This document shows positions 23,806 through 35,318 of a stretch of 64,000 nucleotides of DNA, piece after piece. The DNA is from Rhizobacter sp. OV335 (GTDB taxonomy: Bacteria > Pseudomonadota > Gammaproteobacteria > Burkholderiales > Burkholderiaceae_C): contig NZ_FRCQ01000018.1 in NCBI RefSeq assembly GCF_900142965.1, forward strand, positions 80,129-144,128, written 5' to 3'. The notes beneath the pieces were generated by a model that saw only the letters and a list, made by a program, of their open reading frames with translations, did not search any database and was not told the DNA's origin. The position numbers and the translations under genes were made by a program. Each line of letters starts with the position of its first letter. Within the stretch, counting starts at the first letter, position 1.

Positions 23806-24813
23806 GTGAACATCATCATCCTCGACGACTACCAAGATGCGGTCCGCAAGCTCAAGTGCGCCCAGCGCCTGGAGCAGCTGAATGCCAAGGTGTTCACCAA
23901 CACCGTCAAGGGCATCGGCCAGCTGGCGGTGCGCCTGCGCGACGCCGAAGTGCTGGTGCTGATCCGCGAACGCACCCAGTTCCCGCGCCAGCTGCTCGAA
24001 AAGCTGCCGAAGCTGAAGCTGATCTCGCAGACCGGCCGCGTCGGCTCGCACATCGACCTCGAGACCTGCACGCGGCTGGGCATCGCGGTGGCCGAGGGCG
24101 TCGGCTCGCCGGTCGCGCCGGCCGAGCTGACCTGGGCGCTGATCATGTCGGCGATGCGCCGGCTGCCGCAGTACATCGGCAACCTGAAGCACGGCGCGTG
24201 GCAGCAATCGGGCCTGAAATCGGCCTCGATGCCGCCGAACTTCGGGCTCGGCATGGTGCTGAAGGGCAAGACGCTCGGCCTGTGGGGCTACGGCAAGATC
24301 GGGCAGATGGTGGCCGGCTACGGCCGGGCGTTCGGCATGAACGTCGTCGTCTGGGGCAGCGAAGCCTCGCGCGAGAAGGCGCGGGCCGACGGTCACCAGG
24401 CCGCCGAATCGCGCGAGGCCTTCTTCGAGACCTGCGACGTGCTGTCGCTGCACCTGCGGCTGGTCGACGAGACCCGCGGCATCGTCGGTGCCGACGACCT
24501 CGCCCGCATGAAGCCGACCGCGCTGCTGGTCAACACCTCGCGCGCCGAGTTGGTCGAAGAAGGCGCGCTGGTGTCGGCGCTGAACCGCGGCCGCCCCGGC
24601 ATGGCGGCGGTCGACGTGTTCGAGAGCGAGCCGATCCTGCAGGGCCACCCGCTGCTGCGGCTCGAGAACGCGGTGTGCACGCCGCACATCGGCTATGTCG
24701 AGCAGGACAGCTACGAGCTCTACTTCAGCGCGGCCTTCGACAACGTCGTGAACTTCATCAATGGCACGCCGACGAAACTGGTGAACCCCGAAGCGCTGCG
24801 AGTCATCCGTTGA
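23806..24813 (+). CDS. D-2-hydroxyacid dehydrogenase family protein
   Basis: This 335-residue NAD-binding oxidoreductase has the Rossmann motif in GLWGYGKIGQMVAGYG and the catalytic arginine in NTSRAELVEE. The acid/base histidine is in CTPHIGYVEQDSYELYF. Members reduce 2-keto acids or oxidise D-2-hydroxy acids such as 3-phosphoglycerate or glycerate. The exact substrate cannot be read. A GTG start at 23806 is chosen because the Rossmann-preceding MNIIILDDYQD start matches the family. The stop overlaps the next gene's TTG start. Confidence 0.87.
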   Translation: MNIIILDDYQDAVRKLKCAQRLEQLNAKVFTNTVKGIGQLAVRLRDAEVLVLIRERTQFPRQLLEKLPKLKLISQTGRVGSHIDLETCTRLGIAVAEGVGSPVAPAELTWALIMSAMRRLPQYIGNLKHGAWQQSGLKSASMPPNFGLGMVLKGKTLGLWGYGKIGQMVAGYGRAFGMNVVVWGSEASREKARADGHQAAESREAFFETCDVLSLHLRLVDETRGIVGADDLARMKPTALLVNTSRAELVEEGALVSALNRGRPGMAAVDVFESEPILQGHPLLRLENAVCTPHIGYVEQDSYELYFSAAFDNVVNFINGTPTKLVNPEALRVIR

Positions 24814-25382
24814 GCGAACCGCTGCCCGCGCTGCGCCAGCCGGGCTCGCTCGGCGAGCTGTTCCGCGTCTTCAACCGGCTCGCGCTGCAGGGCTTCGGCG
24901 GCGTGCTGGCCGTCGCGCAGCGCGAGCTGGTGGAGCGCGAACGCTGGCTCGACCGCGACGAGTTCGTCGAGATCCTGTCGGTCGCCCAGGTGCTGCCCGG
25001 GCCGAACATCGTGAACCTGTCGCTGATGATCGGCGACCGCTTCTTCGGCCTGCGCGGCGCATTCACCGCGCTGGCCGGCATGATGCTCGCGCCGCTCGTC
25101 ATCGTGCTGGTGCTGGCCGCGCTGTACGCGCGGGCGGCGCAGCACCCGCTGGTCAGCGGCGCGCTGCGCGGCATGGGCGCGGTGTCGGCGGGGCTGATCA
25201 TCGCGACCGGCCTGAAGCTGGCCGTCAGCCTGAAGCGCAACGAGATGGGCCTGCCGCTCAGCCTCGCGATCGGCGCCTGCACCTTCGTGATGGTGGCGCT
25301 GATGCGCTGGTCGCTGATCTGGGTGCTCGCGGGGCTGGGCTCGCTGGGCATCGCGGCCGCCTGGTGGAGGCTGCGCAAGTGA
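24810..25382 (+). CDS. Chromate transporter (CHR family), N-terminal-type half
   Basis: This 190-residue membrane protein has the CHR-domain hallmarks FNRLALQGFGGVLAVAQREL and SVAQVLPGPNIVNLSLMIGDRF, followed by four to five hydrophobic segments. A TTG start at 24810 overlaps the dehydrogenase stop, so translation is probably coupled. Together with the next gene it makes the two-subunit 'short-chain' CHR pair, which functions as a heterodimeric anion/chromate exporter in characterised cases. Confidence 0.85.
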   Translation: MSEPLPALRQPGSLGELFRVFNRLALQGFGGVLAVAQRELVERERWLDRDEFVEILSVAQVLPGPNIVNLSLMIGDRFFGLRGAFTALAGMMLAPLVIVLVLAALYARAAQHPLVSGALRGMGAVSAGLIIATGLKLAVSLKRNEMGLPLSLAIGACTFVMVALMRWSLIWVLAGLGSLGIAAAWWRLRK

Positions 25383-25930
25383 CTGAGTTGGGCATGCACG
25401 GCTTGAGCGTCGGCGACCTGCTCGCGCTGTTCACCCACTTCCTGATGCTGAGCCTGCTGGCGGTCGGCGGCGCGATCACCACCGCGCCCGACATGCACCG
25501 TTACGTGGTCGGCGAGCGGCACTGGCTGAGCGACGACCTGTTCACCGCGTCGGTCGCGCTGGCGCAGGCGGCGCCGGGACCGAACGTGCTGTTCGTCGCG
25601 GTGCTCGGTTTCAATGCGGCGGGCCTTGCGGGCGCTGCTGCCACGCTGCTGGGGATCATGCTGCCGTCGACCACGCTCGCGCTGTGGGCGACGCGCTGGA
25701 GCCATTCGCGGCGCGACACGCTGGGCGTGCGGGCGTTCAAGACCGGCCTCGCGCCGCTGACGCTCGGCCTGCTGCTGGCCACCGGCTGGATCCTGGCCGA
25801 TCCGGTGCGCGACCGGCCCGCGGCGATCGTGCTGATCGGCGTGACGGTCTTGGTGATGTTGATGACGCGGCTCAGCCCGCTGTGGCTGGTGGCGCTCGGC
25901 GCCGTCGTCGGTGCGCTGGGCTGGGTCTGA
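25379..25930 (+). CDS. Chromate transporter (CHR family), C-terminal-type half
   Basis: This 183-residue partner of the upstream CHR half has the repeated motif LLAVGGAITTAPDMHRYVV and SVALAQAAPGPNVLFVAVLGF, with further hydrophobic segments. The GTG start at 25379 overlaps the upstream stop (GTGA); ATG 25394 is an alternative. The opposite membrane topology of the two halves is the family norm. No chrB-type regulator lies nearby, so the true substrate may be sulfate or another oxyanion. Confidence 0.85.
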   Translation: MTELGMHGLSVGDLLALFTHFLMLSLLAVGGAITTAPDMHRYVVGERHWLSDDLFTASVALAQAAPGPNVLFVAVLGFNAAGLAGAAATLLGIMLPSTTLALWATRWSHSRRDTLGVRAFKTGLAPLTLGLLLATGWILADPVRDRPAAIVLIGVTVLVMLMTRLSPLWLVALGAVVGALGWV

Positions 25931-25965
25931 TTCGCAGGTTGAAGGGCTTGCGTAGTTTTGCGCGA

Positions 25966-26052
25966 GCAAAGGCGCGGGCGGGGGGTGTGGGGCTCGCCGG
26001 CCAGTGCACCGTCCCTATTGGCGCTCCCCACACCCCCCGCCCGCGCCTTTGC
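25966..26052. repeat. Core-less hairpin element E
   Basis: Perfect 27-bp inverted arms (25966-25992 with 26026-26052) close a 33-nt loop. The arms begin GCAAAGGCGCG as in copies A and C. The loop contains, on the minus strand, the AGCGCCAATAGGGAC segment that follows the left arm in A and C. The conserved 38-nt core and side hairpins are missing, so E looks like an internally deleted or minimal relative, or a strong bidirectional terminator. Confidence 0.85.
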
Positions 26053-26092
26053 CGAGGCAGTGGCTCGATGCGTAGAAAACACGCGCGACTCT

Positions 26093-26113
26093 TAGCCCGG
26101 ATGCCCATCCGGG
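26093..26113 (+). repeat. Small TAGCCCGG-type hairpin
   Basis: CCCGGATG (26096-26103) pairs with CATCCGGG (26106-26113), preceded by TTAG. A sister copy with TAGCCCGG lies at 14833-14853. Hairpins of this kind are scattered in many proteobacterial genomes as terminator-like or REP-like units. Confidence 0.4.
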
Positions 26114-26162
26114 GACCAACCTTCACTTCAGTGTTTCAACCCCCAAAGGAGCACGGCGTCTC

Positions 26163-26416
26163 GCAAAGGCGCGTGCGGGGAGGCTGTGGAGCGCCAATAG
26201 GGACGGGGCGCCGGAGCTGGCTGGTTTGATGGCCCCGCGCGAAGCGCGATCGTGAACTGACTGTCGCCGACTGTTTGACCACAACGAACGAAGTGAGTGA
26301 CGGGAGTTTCGGCGACGGGCCATCAAACCAGTCAGCGGAGCGGAGTCGATGCGCCCCCCGGGGGCGCGTCGACCGCCCCGTCCGGCGCGCCACAGCCTCC
26401 CCGCACGCGCCTTTGC
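26163..26416 (-). repeat. Hairpin element copy C (subtype 2, reversed)
   Basis: The outer arms 26163-26189 and 26390-26416 are a perfect 27-bp inverted repeat. The middle arms 26217-26234/26318-26335 match at 17 of 18 positions. The 54-bp core 26263-26316 is identical to copy A. A side hairpin lies at 26345-26357/26361-26373 (13 bp, one G-U), and a second at 26236-26240/26244-26248. Differences from copy A at the arms (two in the outer, one in the middle) are matched by complementary changes on the opposite arm. Confidence 0.9.
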
Positions 26417-26429
26417 CGCGCAGACCCGA

Positions 26430-26885
26430 TCAGGACAGCGCTTCAGCCACCAGCGCCGGCAAATCAGCCAGGTCGTGCAGCAGTTCCGGCGACAGCCCCT
26501 CGGGCAGTTCGTCGAGCGCCGCGCCGCGCCACATCACCTCGGTGCTGCCGTTCGCGCCGCGCTGCACCACCACGCGCAGCAGCAGGTCGGGCGACGCATC
26601 GGAACTGGTCATCAGCACCGGCGTGCCGCCTTGCGTCGATTCGAAGACGATCACCAGGCGCTGGCGATCATTGTCCTCGCCGACGCTCTGCTGCAGCCGC
26701 ACCAGCACCGGCATGCCATGCCGCTCGGCGCAGGCTTCGATGCGCTGCACCGTCTCGGTCACGCCGAACCGGCTCACGCTCGCTCGCGTCAGCCGCTCCT
26801 CGGCACCAAAGGCGCGCGAACCACCCAGGGCTGCGACGATCATCGCAATGCCACCGGTCATCCAGAAACGAAACGGGCTCTTCAT
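26430..26885 (-). CDS. Secreted DUF302-domain protein
   Basis: This 151-residue precursor has a hydrophobic N-terminal signal region (about 8-27). The DUF302-like core reads SVSRFGVTETVQRIEACAERHGMPVLVRLQQS, then LVIVFESTQGGTPVLM. DUF302 proteins are small alpha/beta dimers of unclear function, often periplasmic. Its stop lies 14 bp from hairpin element C. ATG 26885 is preferred because it gives the signal peptide. Confidence 0.7.
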   Translation of the reverse strand: MKSPFRFWMTGGIAMIVAALGGSRAFGAEERLTRASVSRFGVTETVQRIEACAERHGMPVLVRLQQSVGEDNDRQRLVIVFESTQGGTPVLMTSSDASPDLLLRVVVQRGANGSTEVMWRGAALDELPEGLSPELLHDLADLPALVAEALS

Positions 26886-27121
26886 CGGGGGTCTCCCTCG
26901 GGTCACCGACAGACGATAGGGGTCGAACAGCGGTCCTTCAAGGGTCTGAATGTCACTCAACGTCGCTCCACAGTTAACGACGGTGTCGCGACCGTCACAC
27001 CGTGCTCAGCACGAACGCAGAGTGTGGCCTGAAGCGGTGACGCTTTGGTGAACGGCCCCCGAGCAATAGGGATATCCAACGAACATTCATGCGGCACTGC
27101 AGCACGCTGCAGGCCGCGAAT

Positions 27122-27748
27122 TCACTTGGTCCCGAAGATCTTGTCGCCGGCGTCGCCGAGGCCCGGGATGATGTAGCCGAGTTCGTTCAGGTGGCTGTCG
27201 ATCGACGCCGTCCAGCAGCGCACGTCGGGGTGGGCTTGCTGCAGTGCAGCGACGCCCTCCGGCGCGGCCACCAGCACCAGCGCGCGGATGTCGGTGCAGC
27301 CGCGGCGCTTCAGCAGGTCGATGGTCGCGATCATCGAGCCGGCGGTGGCCAGCATCGGGTCGACGATCAGCGCGGTGCGCTCGTCGAGGTGGCCGACGAA
27401 CTTCTCGAAGTAGTGCTCCGGCTGCAGCGTCTCGTGGTTGCGCGACAGCCCGACGACGCTGATCTTCGCGTTCGGAATCATGTCGAGCACGCCATCGAGC
27501 ATGCCGAGGCCGGCCCGCAGGATCGGCACCACCGTCACCTTGCGGCCGCTGATCTGGTCGATCTCGACCGGACCGCTCCAGCATTCGATCGTCGTCTTGG
27601 TCAAGGGCCAGTCGGCCGTGGCCTCGTAGGCGAGCAGCCGCGCGAGCTCGTGGGTCAGCTCGCGGAACTTCTTGGTCGAGATGTCGGCCTCGCGCAGCAG
27701 GCCGATCTTGTGTCGCACGAGCGGGTGGTTGACGGCAATGGTCGGCAT
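27122..27748 (-). CDS. upp: Uracil phosphoribosyltransferase
   Basis: Upp salvages uracil with PRPP to form UMP. The 208-residue protein has the typical start [19 protein letters not shown], the PRPP-binding loop [10 protein letters not shown] and the C-terminal uracil-binding [13 protein letters not shown]. It follows rlmB by 20 bp in the same direction. Confidence 0.97.
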   Translation of the reverse strand: MPTIAVNHPLVRHKIGLLREADISTKKFRELTHELARLLAYEATADWPLTKTTIECWSGPVEIDQISGRKVTVVPILRAGLGMLDGVLDMIPNAKISVVGLSRNHETLQPEHYFEKFVGHLDERTALIVDPMLATAGSMIATIDLLKRRGCTDIRALVLVAAPEGVAALQQAHPDVRCWTASIDSHLNELGYIIPGLGDAGDKIFGTK

Positions 27749-27768
27749 GGCGTGCTCCGGTGCGCGGG

Positions 27769-28515
27769 TCAGTCGGCTTGTTGCTTCATCCGCTGCCGCC
27801 CGGCCTCGTACAGGCAGATGCCGCTGGCCACCGAGACGTTCAGGCTCTCGACCGCGCCGCGCATCGGCAGCCGCACCAGCACGTCGCAGGTCTTGCCCGT
27901 CAGCTGGCGCATGCCGCTGCCTTCGGCGCCGAGCACCAGCGCGACCGGTCCGGTCAGGTCGATGTCGTACAACGACTGCGCTGCGTCATCCGACGTGCCG
28001 ACGATCAGGATGTCGCGTTCCTTCAGCTCATTCAAGGTCCGTGCCAGGTTGGTGACCATGAAGTAGGGCACCGTGTCGGCCGCGCCGCTGGCCACCTTGG
28101 AGACGGTGGCATTGATGCCGACCGCATGGTCCTTCGGTGCGATCACCGCATGCGCGCCGGCGCCGTCGGCCACCCGCAGGCAGGCGCCCAGGTTGTGCGG
28201 GTCGGTGATGCCGTCGAGCACCAGCAGCAGCGGGACCTCTTCGACGGCGTCGAGCGTGTCGTCCAGCGAATGGCTCATCGCCATCGCCTCGACCCGCGCG
28301 ACCACGCCCTGGTGGCGGTGCGAGCCGCACAGCTTCTGCAGGCGGTCGTCGTCGCTGTCGATCAGCTTGGCGCCGGCCTCGGTCGCCCGCTCGACGAACT
28401 GCCGCATGCGCTGGTCGCGCCGGCTCGGGTCGACGTGGATCTCGAGGATGGACTTGGGCGCGGTCTTCAGCCGCACGGTGACGGCGTGGAAGCCGAACAG
28501 GATCTTGTTGCTCAT
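27769..28515 (-). CDS. rlmB: 23S rRNA (guanosine-2251-2'-O)-methyltransferase RlmB
   Basis: This 248-residue SPOUT methyltransferase has an N-terminal L30e-like RNA-binding domain (start [12 protein letters not shown]). All three SpoU motifs are visible: [32 protein letters not shown] and [21 protein letters not shown]. It modifies G2251 in the peptidyl-transferase loop of 23S rRNA. It precedes upp and follows the response-regulator gene on the minus strand. Confidence 0.95.
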   Translation of the reverse strand: MSNKILFGFHAVTVRLKTAPKSILEIHVDPSRRDQRMRQFVERATEAGAKLIDSDDDRLQKLCGSHRHQGVVARVEAMAMSHSLDDTLDAVEEVPLLLVLDGITDPHNLGACLRVADGAGAHAVIAPKDHAVGINATVSKVASGAADTVPYFMVTNLARTLNELKERDILIVGTSDDAAQSLYDIDLTGPVALVLGAEGSGMRQLTGKTCDVLVRLPMRGAVESLNVSVASGICLYEAGRQRMKQQAD

Positions 28516-28548
28516 GGGGCGATGGTACGGCCAGCGCCGTGCGGCGGG

Positions 28549-28911
28549 TCAGGCGAGGTGGCGCTGCACCAGGCCGACCAGCTCGGCGTAGTCGAAGGGC
28601 TTGGCGAGGTAGGCGTCGAAGCCGGACCGCAGGATGCGCTCCTCGTCGCCCTTCATCGCCAGCGCCGTCAGCGCGATGATCTTCAGCCCCGCCGTCGTCG
28701 GCCCGGCGCGCAGCAGCCGCGTCGCCTCCAGGCCGTCCATCCCTGGCATCTGGATGTCCATCAGCACCAGGTCGGGCAGGTGCTCGCGCGCCAGCCGCAC
28801 GCCCTCCTCGCCGCCCTCGGCACACAGCACCTCGTGCCCGCCCTTCTGCAGCACCAGCTGCGCGAGCTTGCGGTTCTGTGCGTTGTCTTCGACGACCAGG
28901 ATGCGTGCCAT
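28549..28911 (-). CDS. Stand-alone response-regulator receiver protein
   Basis: This 120-residue single REC domain has phospho-acceptor D52 in VLMDIQMPGMDG, the acidic pair in VVEDN, a Thr in IALTALAM and the switch lysine in LAKPFD. It has no output domain, so it is a DivK/CheY-like shuttle. It lies downstream of two hybrid histidine kinases on the same strand and is likely the diffusible target of that phosphorelay. Confidence 0.92.
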   Translation of the reverse strand: MARILVVEDNAQNRKLAQLVLQKGGHEVLCAEGGEEGVRLAREHLPDLVLMDIQMPGMDGLEATRLLRAGPTTAGLKIIALTALAMKGDEERILRSGFDAYLAKPFDYAELVGLVQRHLA

Positions 28912-28948
28912 GGTGTGTTGTCCTCGCCTTGTGCTCGTGTCGCCCGTG

Positions 28949-30099
28949 TCAGGCGGATGCTGGCGCCGCCGGCAGCGGCGGCAGCGTGAAGTAGAAGGTG
29001 GCGCCCCGGCCCGGTGCCGATTCGGCCCAGATGCGCCCGCCGTGCTTGGTCACGACCCGCTGGGCAATCGCCAGGCCCACGCCGTTGCCGGGGAACTGCG
29101 AGCCGGGGTGGAAGCGCTGGAACGGCCGGAACAGCCGCTCGCCGGCCGCCGCGGCGTCGAAGCCGGCACCGTTGTCGCGCACGCAGAACGCCGCATCGCC
29201 CACCGTGCCGGCGCGCCGCAACTCGATCTGCGGCGCCGCGGCCCCAGCGCTGTACTTCCACGCATTGCCCAGCAGGTTCGACAACGCGACACGCAGCAAC
29301 CCCGGGTCGCCCTGCACCGTCAGGTCGTCATCATGGCGCCACGCCACCTGGCGCTGCGGCTGCGCCTGCGCCAGCTCGCCGACGATCTCGCCGGCCATCG
29401 CCGCCAGGTCGACCGGCTCGGATTGCATCTCGGTGCGCGACATGCGCGCCAGCACCAGCATGTCGTCGATCAGGCGGTTCATGCGCTGGGCCGCGCCCTG
29501 GATGTGGCCCAGGAAACCCTGGCCCTTGGCATCGAGCGAATGCCCGTGGCCCTGCTGCAGCAACTGCGCGAAGCCGGCGATCTGCCCGAGCGGCGTGCGC
29601 AGGTCGTGCGACACCGAATAGCTGAACGCCTCCATCTCGGCATGCGCGCTGCGCAGCTCGCGGTAGGCACGCTCCATCGCGATCGATTGCGCCTCGGTCT
29701 CGCGGCGCATGCGGTGCAGGCGCACGAACACCGCGACCTTGGCGCGCAGGATCTCCGGCACGATCGGCGACAGGATGTAGTCGACCGCGCCGATGCGGTA
29801 GCCGGCGAAGGTGTCGGCCTCATGGGTGTAGATCGCCGAGACGAACACGATCGGCACGTCGGCACCGCCCGGCAGCTCGCGCAGGCGGCGCGCCACGTCG
29901 AAGCCGCTGATGCCGGCCAGGTGCACGTCCAGCAGCACCATCGCCCACGAGCGCTGCGCGAAGCGCTCGAGTGCTGCCTCGCCGCTGTCGACGGTGTGGA
30001 TCTCGGCCCCCATGTCCTGCAGCGTCGCGCGGTACAGCCTCAGGTTGGCCGGGTTGTCGTCGACGACCAGGATCGAGGGCGTGGCACCATGGTCCATCG

Positions 30100-30103
<4 letters not shown>
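28949..30103 (-). CDS. Response-regulator/histidine-kinase hybrid (REC-HisKA-HATPase)
   Basis: This 384-residue cytoplasmic protein has an N-terminal receiver (D59 in VLLDVHLAGISGFD) and a helical linker. The HisKA H-box is SYSVSHDLRTPLGQ, and the HATPase domain has N-box NLLGNAWKYS, G1 DNGAGFD and G2 GNGVGLAI. This layout fits a kinase whose activity is set by phosphorylation of its own receiver. The start overlaps the stop of the larger hybrid kinase (ATGA), so the two are translationally coupled. Confidence 0.92.
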
Positions 30104-32925
<2,822 letters not shown>

Positions 32926-33083
32926 CCGTTCTCCGATGCGCGCCTTCTCGAGAGCCTCCTCGAACTACCGGAGGTCATCGGACGACGTCGTTGGACCATC
33001 GTGACCATCCCGCCGACCGATGCGGCGAAGAGCGAGTCACCGGTGTATCACAGGTTGCGGCGTTTCGTCGGCGCGTGCGCAGG

Positions 33084-33812
33084 TCAGCGGCGCAGCATCG
33101 TCACCGCCAGCAGCAGGCCGATCAGCACCGGCTGGTGGAGCATGTAGAAGCTCAGCGACCAGCGCCCGAGCACCGCGAACGGGTGCAAGGCCTTCGGCAA
33201 CGCGCCGGTGACCCACTCGCGGTGGTTCGCGAGCACCCATTGGCCGGCGGCCAGGCCCCACCACATCACGCCGATCCACGGCAGCACCGGCACGTAGTCC
33301 TCGGTCACCGGCTTGTGCGTGATCAGGCCGATCCAGTTGGTGAGCCGGGTGTCGAACCACGGGTGCTGCAGCAGCCGCGGCAGCGCGATCGCCACCGCGC
33401 CCAGCAGCCACAGCCAGCGGCCGGCATTCGCGGTGACGCGCGTGACGATCAGCATCACCGCGATGCCGTGCAGCACGCCGAAGTAGATGAAGCTGCGCGG
33501 GAACATCAGATACGAACCCGCGCTGACCAGCAGCGCACAGCCCGCCACCTGCGCCCAGCGGCGCCAGAAGCGCGGCCAGCCCTGGCCCTGTTCCCACGCG
33601 ACCGCCTGCCCGAAGCCGGCGCAGAACAGGAACAGCGTGACGATGCAGGTGCGCTGGGTGAGCCAGAACGGATCCGACGTGAAGCTCTGCCGGATGAAGT
33701 GGTAGTAGTTCAGGTCGAAGCAGAAGTGGAACGCGGCCATCCACAGGATGGCGACCGCGCGCAGCGCGTCGAGGCGGTCGAACCGGGCGGGCGAGTAGGA
33801 AGGCGCGTTCAT
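33084..33812 (-). CDS. DUF1624 / heparan-alpha-glucosaminide N-acetyltransferase-like membrane protein
   Basis: This 242-residue integral membrane protein has at least six hydrophobic segments. The family start FDRLDALRAVAILWMAAFHFCFDLNYY includes the conserved histidine. Relatives are predicted transmembrane acyltransferases; the natural substrate in bacteria is unknown. It lies between the kinase operon and the sugar ABC operon and is divergent from the latter. Confidence 0.83.
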   Translation of the reverse strand: MNAPSYSPARFDRLDALRAVAILWMAAFHFCFDLNYYHFIRQSFTSDPFWLTQRTCIVTLFLFCAGFGQAVAWEQGQGWPRFWRRWAQVAGCALLVSAGSYLMFPRSFIYFGVLHGIAVMLIVTRVTANAGRWLWLLGAVAIALPRLLQHPWFDTRLTNWIGLITHKPVTEDYVPVLPWIGVMWWGLAAGQWVLANHREWVTGALPKALHPFAVLGRWSLSFYMLHQPVLIGLLLAVTMLRR

Positions 33813-33882
33813 GAGGCTCGCGATTGTGCGTGACCTGCGTGACCCCGGGAAAGTCCTAGGTTCATGTTCTATTGTTAGGACA

Positions 33883-33897
33883 TTAATGAAACATTAA
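33883..33897. promoter_or_regulatory. Candidate operator upstream of the sugar ABC operon
   Basis: The perfect inverted repeat TTAATG-AAA-CATTAA lies 55 bp before the gtsA-like start, in a conspicuously AT-rich patch. The symmetry suits a dimeric repressor. No regulator gene for it is present in the window. Confidence 0.5.
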
Positions 33898-33952
33898 CAT
33901 CGCCACCGCTTGATACGTCAGGCTCCATAACTCTGACCCCCAGGAGACATGC

Positions 33953-35218
33953 ATGTCGATTTCCCAACGTACCGTGCGCGGCTTGAGCCTCGCGATGATG
34001 GCCGCCGGCCTGATGACTGCCACGCTGGCGCAAGCCGGCGAGGTGGAAGTCCTGCACTGGTGGACCTCGGGCGGCGAAGCCAAGGCGGCCGCCGAACTGA
34101 AGGCCACGATGCAGTCGAAGGGCCACACCTGGAAGGACTTCGCGGTCGCCGGTGGTGGTGGCGATTCGGCGATGACGGTGCTGAAGTCGCGTGTGGTGTC
34201 GGGCAATGCCCCGGCCGCGGCGCAGATCAAGGGCCCGTCGATCCAGGAATGGGCCAAGGAAGGCGTGCTCGCCAACATGGACGACGTCGCCAAGGCCAAC
34301 AAGTGGGACGACCTGCTGCCCAAGGCCATCGCCGACGGCCTGAAGTACCAGGGCCACTACGTCGCCGCGCCGGTCAACGTGCACCGCGTGAACTGGCTGT
34401 GGGCCAACCCGGAAGCCTTCAAGAAGGCCGGCGCCAAGGTGCCGACCACCTGGGACGAGTTCTTCGTCGCCGCTGAAGCGCTGAAGAAGGCCGGCATCAT
34501 CCCGATCGCCCACGGCGGCCAGAACTGGCAGGACTTCACCACGTTCGAGGCGGTCGCCCTGGGCGTCGGCGGTGCGGACTTCTACAAGAAGGCACTGGTG
34601 CAGCTCGACGCCGGCTCGCTGAAGAGCGCGACGATGGACAAGGTGCTGACGACCTTCCGCAAGGTCAAGGGCTACACCGACAAGAACGCTCCGGGCCGCG
34701 ACTGGAACCTGGCCACCGCGATGGTGATCAAGGGCGAGGCCGGCATGCAGATCATGGGCGACTGGGCCAAGGGCGAGTTCCTGGCTGCCGGCAAGGTCCC
34801 GGGCAAGGACTTCACCTGCGTGGCCGCCCCCGGCACCGCGAAGTCGTACACCTACAACGTCGACAGCTTCGCGCTGTTCAAGCTGAAGGATCCGGCCAAC
34901 CAGAAGGCCCAGCAGGACCTGGCCACCGCGATCATGTCGCCGGAATTCCAGGAAGTGTTCAACCTGAACAAGGGCTCGATCCCGGTTCGCCTGGGCATGG
35001 ACCTGAAGAAATTCGACGATTGCGCGAAGACCTCGGCAGCCGACTTCGTGTCGACCTCGAAGGCCGGCACGCTGGTTCCGTCGATCGCCCACGGCATGGC
35101 CGTTCCTTCGGCTGCCGAAGGCGCGATCAAGGACGTGGTGTCGCAGTTCTGGAACGACGACAAGATCACGTCGGCCCAGGCGCAGGACCGCCTGGTCGCT
35201 GCGGCCAAGACGAAGTAA
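33953..35218 (+). CDS. gtsA: Glucose/mannose-type ABC transporter substrate-binding protein
   Basis: This 421-residue periplasmic protein has a clear signal peptide ending near AQAGEVEV. The early HWWTSGGEAKAAAELK and VAGGGGDSAMTVLKSRVVSGN blocks match the GtsA group of glucose-binding proteins. AGGAG lies 6 bp before the ATG. It heads an operon with two permeases, an ATPase and a sugar isomerase. Mannose or a glucose disaccharide are possible alternative ligands. Confidence 0.87.
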   Translation: MSISQRTVRGLSLAMMAAGLMTATLAQAGEVEVLHWWTSGGEAKAAAELKATMQSKGHTWKDFAVAGGGGDSAMTVLKSRVVSGNAPAAAQIKGPSIQEWAKEGVLANMDDVAKANKWDDLLPKAIADGLKYQGHYVAAPVNVHRVNWLWANPEAFKKAGAKVPTTWDEFFVAAEALKKAGIIPIAHGGQNWQDFTTFEAVALGVGGADFYKKALVQLDAGSLKSATMDKVLTTFRKVKGYTDKNAPGRDWNLATAMVIKGEAGMQIMGDWAKGEFLAAGKVPGKDFTCVAAPGTAKSYTYNVDSFALFKLKDPANQKAQQDLATAIMSPEFQEVFNLNKGSIPVRLGMDLKKFDDCAKTSAADFVSTSKAGTLVPSIAHGMAVPSAAEGAIKDVVSQFWNDDKITSAQAQDRLVAAAKTK

Positions 35219-35239
35219 TCAGGCTTTAGCCCTGCCTCG

Positions 35240-35263
35240 GACGGCGCCCTTCGGGGCGCCGTC
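35240..35263 (+). terminator. UUCG-capped hairpin between gtsA and gtsB
   Basis: A 10-bp perfect stem (35240-35249 with 35254-35263) closes a TTCG tetraloop, followed by TTCCTGTTG. It lies 22 bp after the binding-protein stop. It probably stabilises the upstream mRNA end or partly terminates transcription, giving more binding protein than permease. Confidence 0.75.
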
Positions 35264-35318
35264 TTCCTGTTGCACGGGGATGGCGCACCATTCGCGTCTC
35301 GCCCCGGTTGGCCCGCTC

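Larger units (their letters stand above)
25931..26429. other. 499-bp convergent gap holding hairpin elements E and C
   Basis: No gene is supported between the chromate transporter and the DUF302 gene, which converge here. The gap contains the short hairpin E, a small TAGCCCGG-type hairpin at 26093-26113, and the full element C, whose right arm ends 14 bp from the DUF302 stop. ORFs called here follow the palindromes. Confidence 0.8.
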
